The notes under the pieces are model-generated. The model worked only from the letters and a program-made list of their open reading frames with translations. It did not search any database and had not been told where the DNA came from. Below, one piece after another: positions 43,376 to 54,893 of a stretch of DNA of 64,000 nt (positions are counted from its first letter, which is position 1; each line of letters begins with the position of its first letter). The stretch covers positions 149,169,173-149,233,172 of the forward strand of contig CM054116.1 in the NCBI GenBank assembly GCA_028673005.1, written 5' to 3'. Origin of the DNA: Tanypteryx hageni (Eukaryota; Arthropoda; Insecta; Odonata; Petaluridae). The translations under genes and the position numbers were made by a program.

Positions 43376-43840
43376 CCTTAATCGTCAAGTTCAATTTATT
43401 ATAGGTACACAGGAAAAAGGGAGAAAAAGTAAAGAGGTGAAAAGTCATAGAAAACAAAAAAATACAAACTTACAGGTTTAGGGGGTGTCACTTCATGCCA
43501 GGGACCTGAAGTCACTCGCACATTCATTCACTCAATCGCACAAGCACTAATCCTCGAGATGGAAAAAGGATAAAAAAGGAGCCTGGTTTGTGAGAGATTA
43601 ATCTGTGCCAGGGACCTGGAAATCTCTCGCAAACCCAGCTTCTTTTTTATTCTTTTTCCATCTTTAGGATTAGTGCTTGTGTGATTGAATGAGTGAATGT
43701 GTGAGTGACTTCAGGTCCCTGGCATGGAGTAACACCTCCTAAACCTGTTTGTATTTTTTATTTTCTTTGACTTCTCACCTTTTTTCTTTTCCCCCCTTTT
43801 TCCTTTGTGCATCTAATAAATTAAACTTGATGGTTAAGGG
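43376..43840. mobile_element. Foldback element with ~220-bp inverted arms
   Basis: The arm 43376-43600 and the arm 43621-43840 are reverse complements with few mismatches. Each arm holds a GCCAGGGACCTGAAGTCACTC phrase or its complement, and a third copy of GCCAGGGACCTGG lies in the 20-base loop. Arms of this length with so short a loop would extrude as a cruciform or form a hairpin RNA. No ORF. Confidence 0.9.
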
Positions 43841-45239
43841 GACTCCTCAGGGCTCCTTCGTTGGTTTAGTTCTTCCAGATATCCTCCAGAAGGTGCAGCG
43901 GGAGCACAGCTTCAGTGACCCTTTGAGGGATTTTAGGGAACCACTAGGAGTGAAACATTTAACCGTTTGGTTGAATACTAATACATTTGACAACAGCAGT
44001 TGTTATCTGGGTTCGAAGGAGGAAGGTGCCCAGTGAAGATGGCTTAAATGACACGAACAAAATTTCATCACGTCCAGTCAAATCTCCCAACCAATGCATG
44101 GTGTTCATAATATGTACTCCTGAGGACATCTTTTTTTTCTCGCTCTCAACTTTTATAACCTTACTTCTTGCGAAGAATGTTTATTCTGAAGGACTAAACT
44201 GACTGCTCGAGAACTTATGAATAGTATTAAAGAGATGTACTATGTACACTCATTTCCAAAAGTATTCCAACAATTTGAGCAGGGTCTCTTTCATGGCAGA
44301 CTGAATTTTAACTTCCTATCTACTTGAATGTTATGTCAGGGTTTATTATTGTATAAAATAGGATGTATTCTTGTGTATTGACCGGAGTTTCAGAGATTAT
44401 TCTGTGTCTTGGGCGATCGTTTGTATGTATTATTTCCCATTGTTGTTTAACAGTCATTCTTTCATCGAAATGATAGCATAAGCAGGCTCATGGAATTGTT
44501 TTTTTTTGTCCAAGTGAGGGGTTGTTGAAAGAGGGCTGAAGCATACTTGCTGCGTAACTAGTTCTAATAGTAGAAGTTAGTGTATTTACGAATTTTGAAT
44601 CGAGGATTTAATCAGTTTTATCAAATTCTCCGGTTTGATAGTATTTGTTACATAACGGAAATAGTGAAAGTGACAAGGCGCAACTCTCAAAAACAGTCGA
44701 GATATATATGCATTTAAAAAAGTAAAAAAAACACTTTTGCAGAGCTTCTTCTTCCATTACTTGCTACTTGGTAGTATTCACAGTATATCCCACGTTAAAC
44801 ACTGACGTAAGAAGTCGGTTTAGCTGACGGAATGCACAAGATCGTAATGCGGTATATTTCTTTTATAATTCATTGAGTTAAATTGTTGTTGCTGTCATCA
44901 AAATTTCGTTTCACTTCGTTATTAAGTGAACCTCATTTTCACAGACGAGTCATAGGTAATTGCAAGATATATCAATCTCCGAACTATGTGTGACTGCTCA
45001 GTTAAACATGCAGATTTCTGACTGACTTCACAAAAGTTTTTGCGGGTATCACTAGATAGTTTAATTTTTTCATGCGCACACAACATTTGGAAAATGATGG
45101 GAAAAGGATTATCTACGATGAAGAAATAAATGTAAATAAATCTATTTTCTTTACATTTGTAAGTGAAAAGAAATGGGTAATTTACGATGAAGGTATTACG
45201 TGAACATAAGTTATCATAAGTTAATGTCGATAAAAAGAT
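43841..45239. other. Unassigned intronic stretch
   Basis: No gene or repeat recognised, apart from ordinary AT-rich sequence. The open frames here have no identifiable domain. Confidence 0.35.
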
Positions 45240-45330
45240 CTCTGAAAAGGATTTGGATTCGACTCCAGGATATACATTGTTGCCCATAAGATAACACGTA
45301 AAATCCGATTGTTCGGCTGGTAGGCTTTCA
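45240..45330 (+). mobile_element. SINE-like repeat with B box (family Z)
   Basis: GGATTTGGATTCGACTCCAGG (near 45250) and CCCATAAGATAACACG match the copy at 38425-38530. It lies inside a 171-codon open frame on the minus strand that has no recognisable similarity, which argues that the frame is spurious. Confidence 0.5.
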
Positions 45331-46589
45331 TTCTTTTGCAAATAAAAATTAGAAGAAACTGACCATAGATCTTCGGATAGGAGCTGCTTTAAAGAGGAAT
45401 GGTTGAGTAGGTTTTTACCACTACATCCTACAGCCACACACTAAACTGCAGTCAGTCTTACTGCCCCCCTCAGAGCAATGAGAAATCGTTTGTGGCAGCT
45501 TTCTAGCATGACACGTACTCTTCCCCACCATTTCCCTCAAGGAACCTCTTCTCCAAAGCCAGACAATCTACAAGGTTGCCACTGTTTTCATTTTCTAAGC
45601 TAGCGCCAATGACTCAAAACCAGTGGCAAAGGGCTGAACTGTTTACTGCCAGTATCCGATAAAACATGGTTGCAAAAATTGCCAAGCAATAGTGATTATT
45701 GTTTCTTATTCTGAAGATTTGCCATGGAATACGAGAAAAAGTTGCATTTAACATTAAGCTTAAAGGGTTAAGCTTCCTCTTCCAGTTCTTATAATTAGCT
45801 TACCTACTTTTGGAGAAAATAGAGCTCTCGTAATTGATAGTTTCCATGTTGATTGCGGACTTACAACTAATAAAAGTACATTTTAAAAAAATGGCATCTT
45901 TTAATGATTGATAGTTTAATAATATACAGAATACTGCATTCAGATATTATTGCTCGTTTGCGAGATAACTGTTTTGAAATTTTCCTCTAAAGTCGACCGT
46001 TGCAGCTGCTGTGAGACGTCTTCTTAAGGAGTTAGATTTCTCATTTTACATCATTTTTGCCGTAGTCTCCACCGTTACCTATTTACTATAAGTTTTAATT
46101 TCATGACCTAGGTTTTGACACTTAGCATCATTTCATATTTGTATTTAAAGATTTGATTGCATGGGACCTGGATTTTGTCTGAAAAAAATATTTAAGAAAA
46201 ATACTTGTAAAGCAAAAGAAGGTTGACTTATATGTTAAGTTCCAATTATGTTCAAAAGAACAAACAGGGACTATAAGCTTTGACTTCACAAATATGCTTT
46301 TTATTTCAATTTATTATCACTGCTAGTATGAAAGAAAATGTTATAACTCGAAAGTCTGCGTAATTTAATTTAAATGCCCTGTAATATATCTTTCAGGTTT
46401 TACCCAATTTTGCTTGTTGTTTACCTCCTGATTCGATTTAAAAACAATCGGGTAAAACCCGAATACACCCGAAAATGCTATACTAGTAATAAAATAATTA
46501 ACATCAAACTAGTGGCTTTTGAACTTTCAGACATGATTTTAATATGCAAACGCTTGACAATTTCAGTCCACAACTACGTTTGATTTAAA
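45331..46589. other. Unassigned intronic stretch
   Basis: No gene recognised. The short phrase at about 46028 shared in inverted form with 43358 is the only repeat seen. Confidence 0.35.
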
Positions 46590-46745
46590 TAACCTTAATG
46601 GTTTCAGGCACCACTTGGTGGAATTTCTTCATATTGTAGAAATAAAGAGACTTATTTGATAATTCCACATACATTTTTATTATATACAACCTAGGTTTCG
46701 TTGCAATGCAACATCATCAGGTGAAATAAACTCAAAGCCGGTAGC
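46590..46745 (-). mobile_element. Penelope-type terminus (family H) with canonical hammerhead core
   Basis: Minus strand: a TTTATTTCACCTGATGATG segment, the hammerhead core, then a stretch with ATGTGGAATTATC and CTCTTTATTTCTACAATATG. A diverged relative is at 55860-55990. The order (core followed by a short AT-rich tail) resembles the 3' ends of Penelope-like elements, but no coding sequence adjoins it, so the class is inferred from the core. Confidence 0.5.
46688..46720 (-). ncRNA. Hammerhead ribozyme candidate, cleanest in the window
   Basis: Minus strand: CTGATGA (46720-46714), one T, a perfect 5-bp stem GTTGC/GCAAC with loop ATT (46712-46700), GAAA (46699-46696), then the perfect palindrome ACCTAGGT (46696-46689) and T, giving a GUU cleavage triplet. 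Every invariant core base is present, and stem II is uninterrupted. The bases flanking the core allow only a short stem I as read (C-G and A-U next to the junction). The palindromic stem III suggests dimer action. Confidence 0.6.
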
Positions 46746-47344
46746 AATTTATAGTAATAGGTACAGTCCCGGCCAGAATTAAAGCAACGCCTCATGGCGT
46801 TCTACGGCGGCATCCGTGCGAACTTAAACGAGCGAAGTCTCTTCCGACGGAATGGCAACCCTGAACAGGTGCAGGAGTAGGGGAGGATCCGAGCGCTGAG
46901 GGGGTGAGGAAACGCCGACAGTGTATTTGATAAATTCGGGGTATGGTTCAAGGTTTCTCGGTTGTGTAGCGAAGTTTTCTCGTTGCATCCGAGCTTCCTA
47001 CTCTCGGAACTCAGGAAGCGATCTTACAATTTAGAAAGCAAGGAGAGAGAGATTAAGTCGAGGGGGGAAAAAACGCTAAATGCTATTTATAATCATCAAC
47101 GAAACCTTTGCCCATGTAATGTGAATGAAATACAAATAAAATTATAAATCTAATATTATATCTTTAATTAATAATAAATCCACCCTCCTCTGTTCTGGAT
47201 AACTAGTTCAAATCTCTTCGGCATGGATTTAAGAATGATCCCGCATAATCCAGTGCTTATGCTATCCCATTCTGCCTTAATATACTCCTGAATAACCACT
47301 GAGGTCGAAACAAATGAGGCGGCTGGCCTGGGATATTCTCAGGA

Positions 47345-47460
47345 GAAACCGTAAGTGTGCCGTCTGATGGGACCGTACTCCCCTCCCTTGGCATCTTTCT
47401 CTAAGAGCAGGCAAATGCCGGCCTCGGGTAACATTCCTCTCTTCCTCCCGCCTTCCATAC
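47345..47460 (+). mobile_element. SINE body fragment
   Basis: TGATGGGACCGTACTCCCC, then CAGGCAAATGCCGGCCTCGGGT and CATTCCTCTCTTCCTCCC, match the body of the SINE at 41133 (about 41280-41375) with moderate divergence. The tRNA-derived head is absent. Confidence 0.5.
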
Positions 47461-47887
47461 CTATTGCCGATCCTTTTCTTCTGGTCTGAAAAGCTGTTAT
47501 CGATACTCACTTGCCTCTTTAAATGTAGGCCCATTTTCCGTCTCTTTCGATGGAATGGCAACCCTGAACAGGTGCAGGAGTAGGGGAGGATCCAAGCGCT
47601 GAGGGGGTGAGGAAGCGCCGACAGTGTATTTGATAAATTCGGGGTACGGTTTAAATTTTCTCGGTTGTGTAGCGAAGTGTTCTCGTTGCATTCGAGCTTC
47701 CTACTCTCGGAACTCAAGCGATCTTACAATTTAGAAAGTACGGAGAGGGTTTAAGTCGAGGGTGAAAAAACGTTAAATGCTATTTATAATCATCACCGAA
47801 ACCTTTGTCCCTGTAATGTGGATGAAATACAAATAAAATGATAAATAAAAACTAACAACTGGTGTTTATCTGATATTATATCTTTAA

Positions 47888-48175
47888 TTAATATTCAATC
47901 CACCCTCCTCTGTTCTTGATGACTAGTTCCAACCTCTTCGGCATGGATTTAATAACGTTCCCGCATAATTCAGCGCTTATGCTCTCCCATTCTTCTTCTA
48001 TTTGTTGCCACAATTGAGCAGCGTTTTGGGCTCTCACATTTTTATTTTTAATCTCCCTTGCCATGCACGCCCAAATGTTTTCAATAGGGTTGAGATCGGG
48101 GCTCCTAGCTGGCCACACCAGCTGTGTGATTTGTTGCTCTTCAAACCACCTTTTAGCCACCATGCAGGTGTGCAC
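47888..48175 (-). pseudogene. Tc1-type transposase C-terminus
   Basis: A 95-codon frame reads HTCMVAKRWFEEQQITQLVW, then PARSPDLNPIENIWACMAREI, and ends KSMPKRLELVIKNRGGWIEY. SPDLNPIENIW contains the last acidic residue (E) of the Tc1 DDE triad. The N-terminal HTH and first two catalytic Asp residues are missing; the sequence stops at about 48180. A copy of the last part (GGATTTATTATTAA..) is present in the first duplicated block near 47180. Confidence 0.88.
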
Positions 48176-48545
48176 TCGAGAGTTGTCCTGTTTTTAATAA
48201 AAAATAAAGTTATAATAGTTAAATAATTATTGCTACATCATTCACGAACACTTCTATTATAGGCTGTATCCTAGGCGGAAGGGCATTGCGGCAAGATGTC
48301 ACAAATAATACTAACTAAGCCATATGTCCCAAAATAGTTTTTATATATAGTTCAGAGGCATTATTTCTGTACAAGGCGTGTGCACGTGTCATAGGGGAGG
48401 GGAACCCGGGGATTCCCTGGTCTAAAATTCTGTAGTTCACTGTTAACACCACATGCTTATTAGTGAGAGGTATTAGACATGAGAGTTTGATGGTGTCAGT
48501 CACTTTGGTTCTGCTGCTATGCATTATTAACCTCTTAAGTGGGGT

Positions 48546-48655
48546 AAGCGTCCGTGGACGCGGGTCTTAGCCGTTCGCCGTATGGGGGGAGCGTCCGTAG
48601 ACGCGCTTCTGATAAATATCTATTCCATGTTGGGGAAAGCGTTTCTCGACGCAAA
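48546..48655. repeat. Three subterminal palindromic repeats of the piggyBac element
   Basis: AGCGTCCGTGGACGCG (about 48547), AGCGTCCGTAGACGCG (about 48589) and AAGCGTTTCTCGACGC (about 48639) lie about 42-50 bases apart. Each is a near-perfect inverted repeat around a short centre and stands out in G+C from the AT-rich element. Likely transposase-binding sites. Confidence 0.7.
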
Positions 48656-49154
48656 TCTTCCTGTGTGCTTGTCTATCAGGTCCTTACATCTACTGTGAAT
48701 ATGGCTAACTTCGTGGTCACTTTGTTTTTGATTTGAAATGCCTTTACATCTGTGACAGCTGGGGTGAATTGGGGGTAATCCCTTAATGGAAAATTCTTAT
48801 CCTTATTCCCTTGAGCCCTTAGTCTCTATTTTTCCATTGATAAGTGCAGACGTCGTATTCAAAATCGCTTACTGTTTTAAAGAGGCCTTTCTTTTGTGTT
48901 TAGAAGAATCCGTTCAGTGTTTCTGCTACCTCGAACTATTATTTTTTTTCTCATATTTTTATTGTATTCTACAGGAGTTATTTGTATCTGTAGATAGTTT
49001 TATTTACTTTTTCCGCCTATTTAAACAATTTTACCAATAGTTCTGAAAATTTTCCAAGTGTTATATTTAGTGTGAAAACGCAAATTCTTAAAATACAGAT
49101 TTTGTTATTCTACAGTTTCTATTCATAAATTAGCTTTTAGAACCCTACATTGCA

Positions 49155-50895
49155 ATGTCAAAAAGGAAGGGAAATGTATTAGACGATAGCATAAATGAAA
49201 TTTTAGCACTCAGCTAGGAGAAGAAATACTCCAGTGACTCTAGTTCCGAAAATGAAGTGGAAAGTGTATCTGTCAGTGATGTAGCAGGAACAAGTGGTAC
49301 AGCATCAGTATTTACCAGGCGAATACAGGAAATTCAGGAAGACTCGCTTGAAAGTGAATCGGTAAGCAAAAGCAGTGAAGATGATGGCGGTGACTGAGAT
49401 GATATTTCTGCAACTCAAGATACTGAGTGGGTAGATATTGGTGAAGAGAGATCTCGCTTTTCTGCAAAGTTTGTTCCTGGACCTAAAGGAGGACTGATTG
49501 GTAATGTACAGCCACTAAAAATATTTGAACATCTTTTAGGCGAAGAAATAATGGAATACGTAACTGCGCAGACAAATTTATATGCCAAGCAAAAAATTAA
49601 TGAGAAAAGTCTGCTCCGCAAAATGAGAAGGAGAAGCCGAGATAAAGACTGGGTGGAGACTGATAAAGATGAACTTAAATAATTTTTTGGTATACTCCTG
49701 CTGCAAGGAATTGTGCAAAAACCAACATTTAGTAGCTATTTTTCACGAAATAGATTATGGGAAACACCAATTTTTCATGAGGTAATGACTGAAAAACGGT
49801 TTTATTGTTCAAAATAAAACCTTTGCTCAAACGTCTGAAAAAATTTTTTCGGAGAGTTATGAACCTGATGGCGAGATTTCCATAGATGAAAGTCTATTAT
49901 TGTGGAAGGGGCGGCTGTCTTGGAAAGTTTTCATTCCAAAAAAAAGATCCAGGTTCGGAATGAAATCTTTCATATTGTGTGAATCTAAAACAGGATATGT
50001 GTGGAATATGATCATTTATACTGGTAAAGACTGACTTGAAAACGGAAGTTGAAGGAATCGATCTCAGTAATTATACAAAACCAACTAAAATTGTAATCAA
50101 TTTAGCAGAGAAACTCCTGAAGAAAGGGTATTTGGTAGGGTTAGACAATTTTTACAGTAGTATAGAATTATTTGAGTTACTAAATTCAATGGAAACGGAT
50201 GCAGTTGGCCCAGTTCAACGTAATCGCAAGGAGCTTCCTAAAAATGTAATAAGTAAGAAGCTGAAGCCAGGAGAAGTTGCAGCAGCATTTCGTAAGAAAT
50301 TGATGGCATTGAAGTGGAAAGATTAACGGGAAGTTTGTATGCTTAGTAGCATTCATGATGCATGCATGAAAAGTGTAAAGGACAGGAAAGGTGGAACAAA
50401 GCTGAAGCCGAATGTTTGCATCCATTATAATGATGCTATGGGTGGAGTTGATCTATCTGATCAATACATGATTACGTACAGTACGGCAAGGAAGAGAATG
50501 AAGAAGTATTACCAAAAAATTTCCGTTATCTTCTTGACTTATGCGTATTCAATTCTTTCGTAATTTACAGAAAAAATGGAGGAAAGTACACAAATCTGCA
50601 GTTTAGGTTAGATCTTATAAACTCCATCTTCAAAAATTATGGAGATTCTACCACAGATAAGTCTTCAGTAGTAAGAAAAAAGAAATCATCGACGCACACT
50701 CCCATAAGACTTATTGGCAGGCATTTCCCGGAACTAAATTCTCCCTCAGCGACAAAGAAATTTGCCCATAAACGATGCGTGATGTGTTTATCACACAAGG
50801 TGCGAAAGGAAACCATCTATCAGTGCAAGGACTGCAAGGTCGCCCTTTGTCCCATCCCATGCTTCCGGGAATACCACACGCAGCAGGACTATTGA
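49155..50895 (+). pseudogene. piggyBac-type (PGBD-like) transposase with C-terminal zinc finger
   Basis: Starts MSKRKGNVLDDSINEI and passes an acidic region with stops at about 49216 and 49396. It then reads PLKIFEHLLGEEIMEYV, FGILLLQGIVQKP and, after a frame change near 49810, DGEISIDESLLLWKGRL (first catalytic Asp). GLDNFYSSIELF (second Asp, about 50137) and NDAMGGVDLSDQY (third Asp, about 50430) follow. The C-terminus has CVMCLSHKV..YQCKDCKVALC..CFREYH, the cysteine-rich zinc domain of piggyBac proteins. It would cut and paste DNA at TTAA. About five lesions break an otherwise complete protein. Confidence 0.9.
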
Positions 50896-51211
50896 AAAGT
50901 CTATCTTGTTTATATTGCAAATAGTGTACATATATAGAGGAAACAACAAGAAGGAATACATATTATGGTGAGTTTTTTATATTTTTTGTATTATGTAATG
51001 CATGCAAGTTTGCACATGTGGCATGGAATAAGCCATAAACAATTGTTTTAACAAAAACTGTATAAAAATTTTTTAAATTTCTTGAATGTGATTCAGGATT
51101 TTAATCATTTAAAAGATGCTATATCAAAGGTTTTGTTAACGTAGGCACTAAATTAGAACTCCCCATCATGCGACTGGATAACAAAATTTTCCTCCCCAGT
51201 TAAGGGGTTAA

Positions 51212-51526
51212 CATAATTGACAGTGAATTGCCAAGCACATTTCAGGGCAAAGAGTGTAGTGAGACCAAATGTATATACGTATATGAGAAAGTTTGTGCAA
51301 TGTATATTGCGCTGTTTATTTTTATATAGTGAAATCATTAAACATAACAGTATAAAAAGATCTGCGATGCAAAAGTTTATTCCAACATTTGTACTCAAGT
51401 ATTTACAGGCTTTTTCTAAAATTACCAGAAATAAATTAAAAAACAAGCCATCCCAAGAAAGAGCACAAAAATATAAAGTGAAAAAGATACATAGATCTTA
51501 TGCCGGAAATTGTATTCTAAATCTAT
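51212..51526. other. Unassigned spacer between piggyBac and LINE
   Basis: AT-rich sequence without a recognised feature; it may be the 3' part of the adjoining LINE fragment. Confidence 0.3.
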
Positions 51527-52375
51527 CTAACTCATCTGCACTAACTCATCTTTCTGAGCAAGAAAAACTTGTAACATTTGTTGCGAACTGAATGCTTTAG
51601 CAAAAAAGGATGCCAACTCGTTGGCTATTTCACTTTTACAAGTTGACACCGAGCTGTTGATCGACAATCCATTAGTACTATAGGAAGACATTCGACCGGA
51701 TATCTTCCTCACCTTTTCCCATACATCAGAGACTGGGGTGGAACTTGTAATGGTAGATACATATTTTCTCCAAGAATCCTTTTTACATTTCCGGATTATC
51801 CTGTGTGCCAAGGCCTTCAATCTCAGGTATTTCAACATATTCTCCTCTGTGGGGTGAGAATGGAAAATGCAAAAGGCCTGTCGCTTGTCACGGATCGCCT
51901 TGTAGTATTCCTCATTCCACCAGGGAACTGGGACTCGCCTGAGTCGAGGAGAGGATTTTGGAATGCTCGAACTTGCTGCTCCTAGCAAGGCTTCCGTGAC
52001 ATGTTCCACTTGTTCATCCCCAGAGGAGAATTGTCTTTCCCTGAATTGAATGGCCTCGGAGAATTTTGGCCAAACAGCTTTCTTAATTGCCCACTTGGAA
52101 CAACGTAAGTCTGACATCTCTGAAGATAACTGTTTCAGGATAATTGGGAAATGATCGCTGCTACGTAGATCTTGGTACACCTCCCACTTAAATAATGGAG
52201 CTATCGTGCTAGAACAGACGGTTAGATCAATCGATGAAAAAGACTTGCTGCTAGCACTGAAGTGAGTGTTGCTACCATCATTGAGTATCACGAGATCCGG
52301 GCTTGAGAAATTCTCAGACAGGCGACGTCCCCTACGATCAGTTCTCCCCGACCCCTACTCAGAATTATGGGCATT
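51527..52375 (-). pseudogene. I/R1-like LINE endonuclease and pre-RT fragment
   Basis: The minus frame gives ILNDGSNTHFSASSKSFSSIDLTVCSS, read in short blocks, then WEVYQDLRSSDHFPIIL containing the SDH catalytic box, PVPWWNEEYYKAIRDKRQA and the coiled linker KALAHRIIRKCKKDSWRKYV. It ends ELASFFAKAF, just before the RT. These are landmarks of I-clade and related LINE endonucleases. A continuous 254-codon frame remains intact from 52291 to 51527, so the fragment is not very old. The RT part is absent on its 3' side. Confidence 0.8.
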
Positions 52376-52840
52376 AAATCGAATCTATCTAAATATTGCT
52401 GGTAAGGATGCCACACAATGCTGGCATATTCTAGTATAGGTCGTATTAAGGATAAATATGCTAATCCTTTCACCTTAGTAGAGGCAAGCTTTAATTTCCT
52501 CATAACAAAGTGAAGATTGCGAGTTGCTTATGTGGTGATTTTTTTAATGGGATTGTTCCAGGTCAAATCAGCCGAGAAGTTCAGCCCTAGATATTTCACA
52601 GAATTGGCCCTTGGTATGGGTTCTTTACCAAATGCATAATTTTACAGCTTAGTATTGTGTGTTAGACTAAAACTAACTATTAAATGACATTTTATTACAT
52701 AATGACCAATTCGTGATTCTGATATCAATGGGAAGCCCCAAGAGTTTATATGTAATTATATTATGTGGGATAATGTCAAATGCTTTTTGGAAGTCAGCAA
52801 TAATGCAGTCTACTTGAAAATTTGGTTTTTTATATATCAT
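52376..52840 (-). pseudogene. CR1/Jockey-like LINE, RT C-terminal piece (3' of nested insertion)
   Basis: The minus strand gives KPNFQVDCIIADFQKAFDI (motif A, about 52830) directly beyond the inserted RTE, then YKLLGLPIDIRITNW, ANSVKYLGLNFSADLTWN and KVKGLAYLSLIRPILEYASIVW (about 52460). These continue the RT piece at 54899-55440. The 3' end is cut at about 52376 by the I-like LINE fragment. Confidence 0.8.
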
Positions 52841-54893
52841 CATCATCATCATCATGCTTCTATCCGAAGACAGGTTTTAACTGAATCGCTGCCTCCATTT
52901 CTCTCTCTCCCTAGAAGCCTCTTTTATACCTCTATAAGTATTATATCCCTGCTTTATATTATCTAATATTCCTATTCTTTTTCTCCCTCTTCCTCTTCTT
53001 CCACTAATTTTTCCTTCTAAGATCGTCCTTTGTAAACACTGTCTTCTCAATATGTGCCCTATCCAATTTGCTTTTCTTTTCCTGATTGTTTTTATTAGCG
53101 TCCTTTCTTCTCCCACCATTTCTAATACTTCTTCGTTTCTCTTCCTCTCTGTCCATTTCACTTTCATCATTCTTCTCCATACCCACATCTCAAAACTTTC
53201 TAAATATTTTTCTTCCTTTCTCCTTACCGTCCACGTCTCTGCACCATAAAGAGCTATGCTCCATATGTAGCATTTTGCTAATTTCTTCCTTGTTTCTAAA
53301 TTTATTTTCTTGCTTGTGAGAAGCTCCTTCTTCTCGTTAAATGCTGCTTTTGCCATTGCAATCCTACTTCTGATGTCCTGTGTACTACTTCCATCCTGTG
53401 CTAAAATACTGCCGAGATATTTGAAACTACTTACTTGTTCCAATTTTTGGCCATTTACCATTATATTTAATTCTTTATGTTCCTTTGAAACCACCATGAC
53501 TTTCGTTTTTTCTGTATTGATCTTCATTCCATATTGTTGGCCAACCTCAGCTAGTCTGTCTGTCATCCTCTGAAGCTCTTTCTCGCCTTCTGCTATTAAG
53601 CCCTGATCATCTGCGTATTTAATGGTGGTAATACTTTCACCTCCTATCTTAAATCCTTTCTCTTCCATCAACGCTTCTTCTGTTATTGTTTCTGCATACA
53701 TATTAAATATCGCTGGTGAAATAGGACAACCCTGCCTCACTCCCCTCCCTATTGAAGTACTTTCTGTTTCTTCTCCTTCAACCCTGACTCTAATCTTTTG
53801 ATCAAAGTAAAGATTTTTAAGCTGTCTTTTATCTTTCCAATCTATTCCTATTTTGTTTAAAATACCCAGCATTTTATCCCATTTCACTCGGTCAAAAGCT
53901 TTCTCCCAATCTACAAAACAAAAATACATACCTTTATTGACTTCTAGTGCTCTTTCTATCATCATCTTCATACATCCTATAGCATCTCTAGTCCCCCTTC
54001 CTCTTCTAAAACCAAACTGATTATCTTGCAGCTCCTTTTCTATTTTACATTCAATTCTTTTGGTTATTATTCTGGTTAGAACTTTAGCTGTATGAGAAAT
54101 TAAACTAATAGTTCTGTAATCCTTACAACATTTTGCATTGTTCTTTTTTTCCAGTGGTACCATCACAACATCTAAAAAATCTTCAGGCCATATGCCAGTA
54201 TCATATACTTGGTTAAAAAATTTTGTGAGTTGCTTAACTGCTTTAGACCCCAAAACCTTAAGAACGTCCACGGGTATATCATCACTCCCAACAGCCTTCC
54301 TTCTTTTCATGTCATCAATTGCTCTTTTAACTTCAGACTCGAGAATACTTGGTCCTAGCTGATCTTCTTCCACATCCTCTTTTTCATTTAATTCAATATT
54401 TCTTGGCTTTCCTTCTTTGTCATACAGAACCTCAATGTATTCTTTCCAGACATTCTTTACATCGTCTGGCTCCGATACTATTTTACCACTTTTGTTCATG
54501 ATTCCTTTACGTCCTATCTTTCTTGCTTTTTTCTTGAATAGTTCCCTTGCTTTGCTATACATGAGGTCTGTTCTACAAATTCTTTCACATTCGACAAACT
54601 CCTCGCATTTTTCATTTATCCACTGTTCTCTTGCTTTATCTGTTTCCCTTCTTAAAGCATTATTTAACTCCTTGTACTTTCTTTGGCCTTCTTCAGTGTT
54701 CATGTTCTTCCACTTTCTCCGCTCTTCCATTTTTTGCAGCATGGCTGCTGTGATCCAGGGTTTTTTGTTTCTTTCACCCGTTATCTTTCCTACCTTCTTT
54801 TCCATTACATCTTTAATGTTGCTATGGATGTATCTCCACTCCTCATCTACATTCTTCCTATTTTCTTCAGCTCTCTCCCCCAACATATATACA
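52841..54893 (-). mobile_element. RTE-type LINE C nested in a CR1-like LINE
   Basis: The 3' end is a (GAT)n tail on the minus strand (52856-52841), as for LINE B at 29367. The 5' end at about 54893 is a truncation inside the endonuclease/RT linker. It splits the CR1-like LINE between LLAFSHDLN (right) and VDCIIADFQKAFD (left). An ATATAT sequence on both sides may be the target duplication, but cannot be told from local AT-richness. Confidence 0.85.

Larger units (their letters stand above)
46764..48250 (-). mobile_element. Tc1-type transposon remnant with internal segmental duplication
   Basis: CAGTCCCGGCCAGAATTAAAGC at 46764, preceded by TA, is a Tc1-like terminal repeat. A block of about 440 bases (46847-47278) recurs at 47549-47998, both containing GGAACCC-type leader text, CTACTCTCGGAACTCA and GAATTAAATCC..CCACCCTCCTCTGTTCT. 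Only the second copy continues into readable transposase. Between them lies SINE-like sequence. The opposite terminal repeat was not found. Confidence 0.7.
48531..51207 (+). mobile_element. Complete piggyBac-type transposon (2677 bp) with TTAA duplication
   Basis: TTAA at 48527-48530 and 51208-51211 borders the element. The left end CCTCTTAAGTGGGG and the reverse complement of the right end, CCCCTTAACTGGGG, are terminal inverted repeats. The left subterminal region holds three short palindromic repeats. The transposase reads on the plus strand. Several stops and a frameshift make it non-autonomous. Confidence 0.93.

Noticed and set aside
44922..45437. 171-codon open frame on the minus strand
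   Set aside because: No recognisable domain, overlaps a SINE-like B-box repeat, and low-complexity AT-rich codons.
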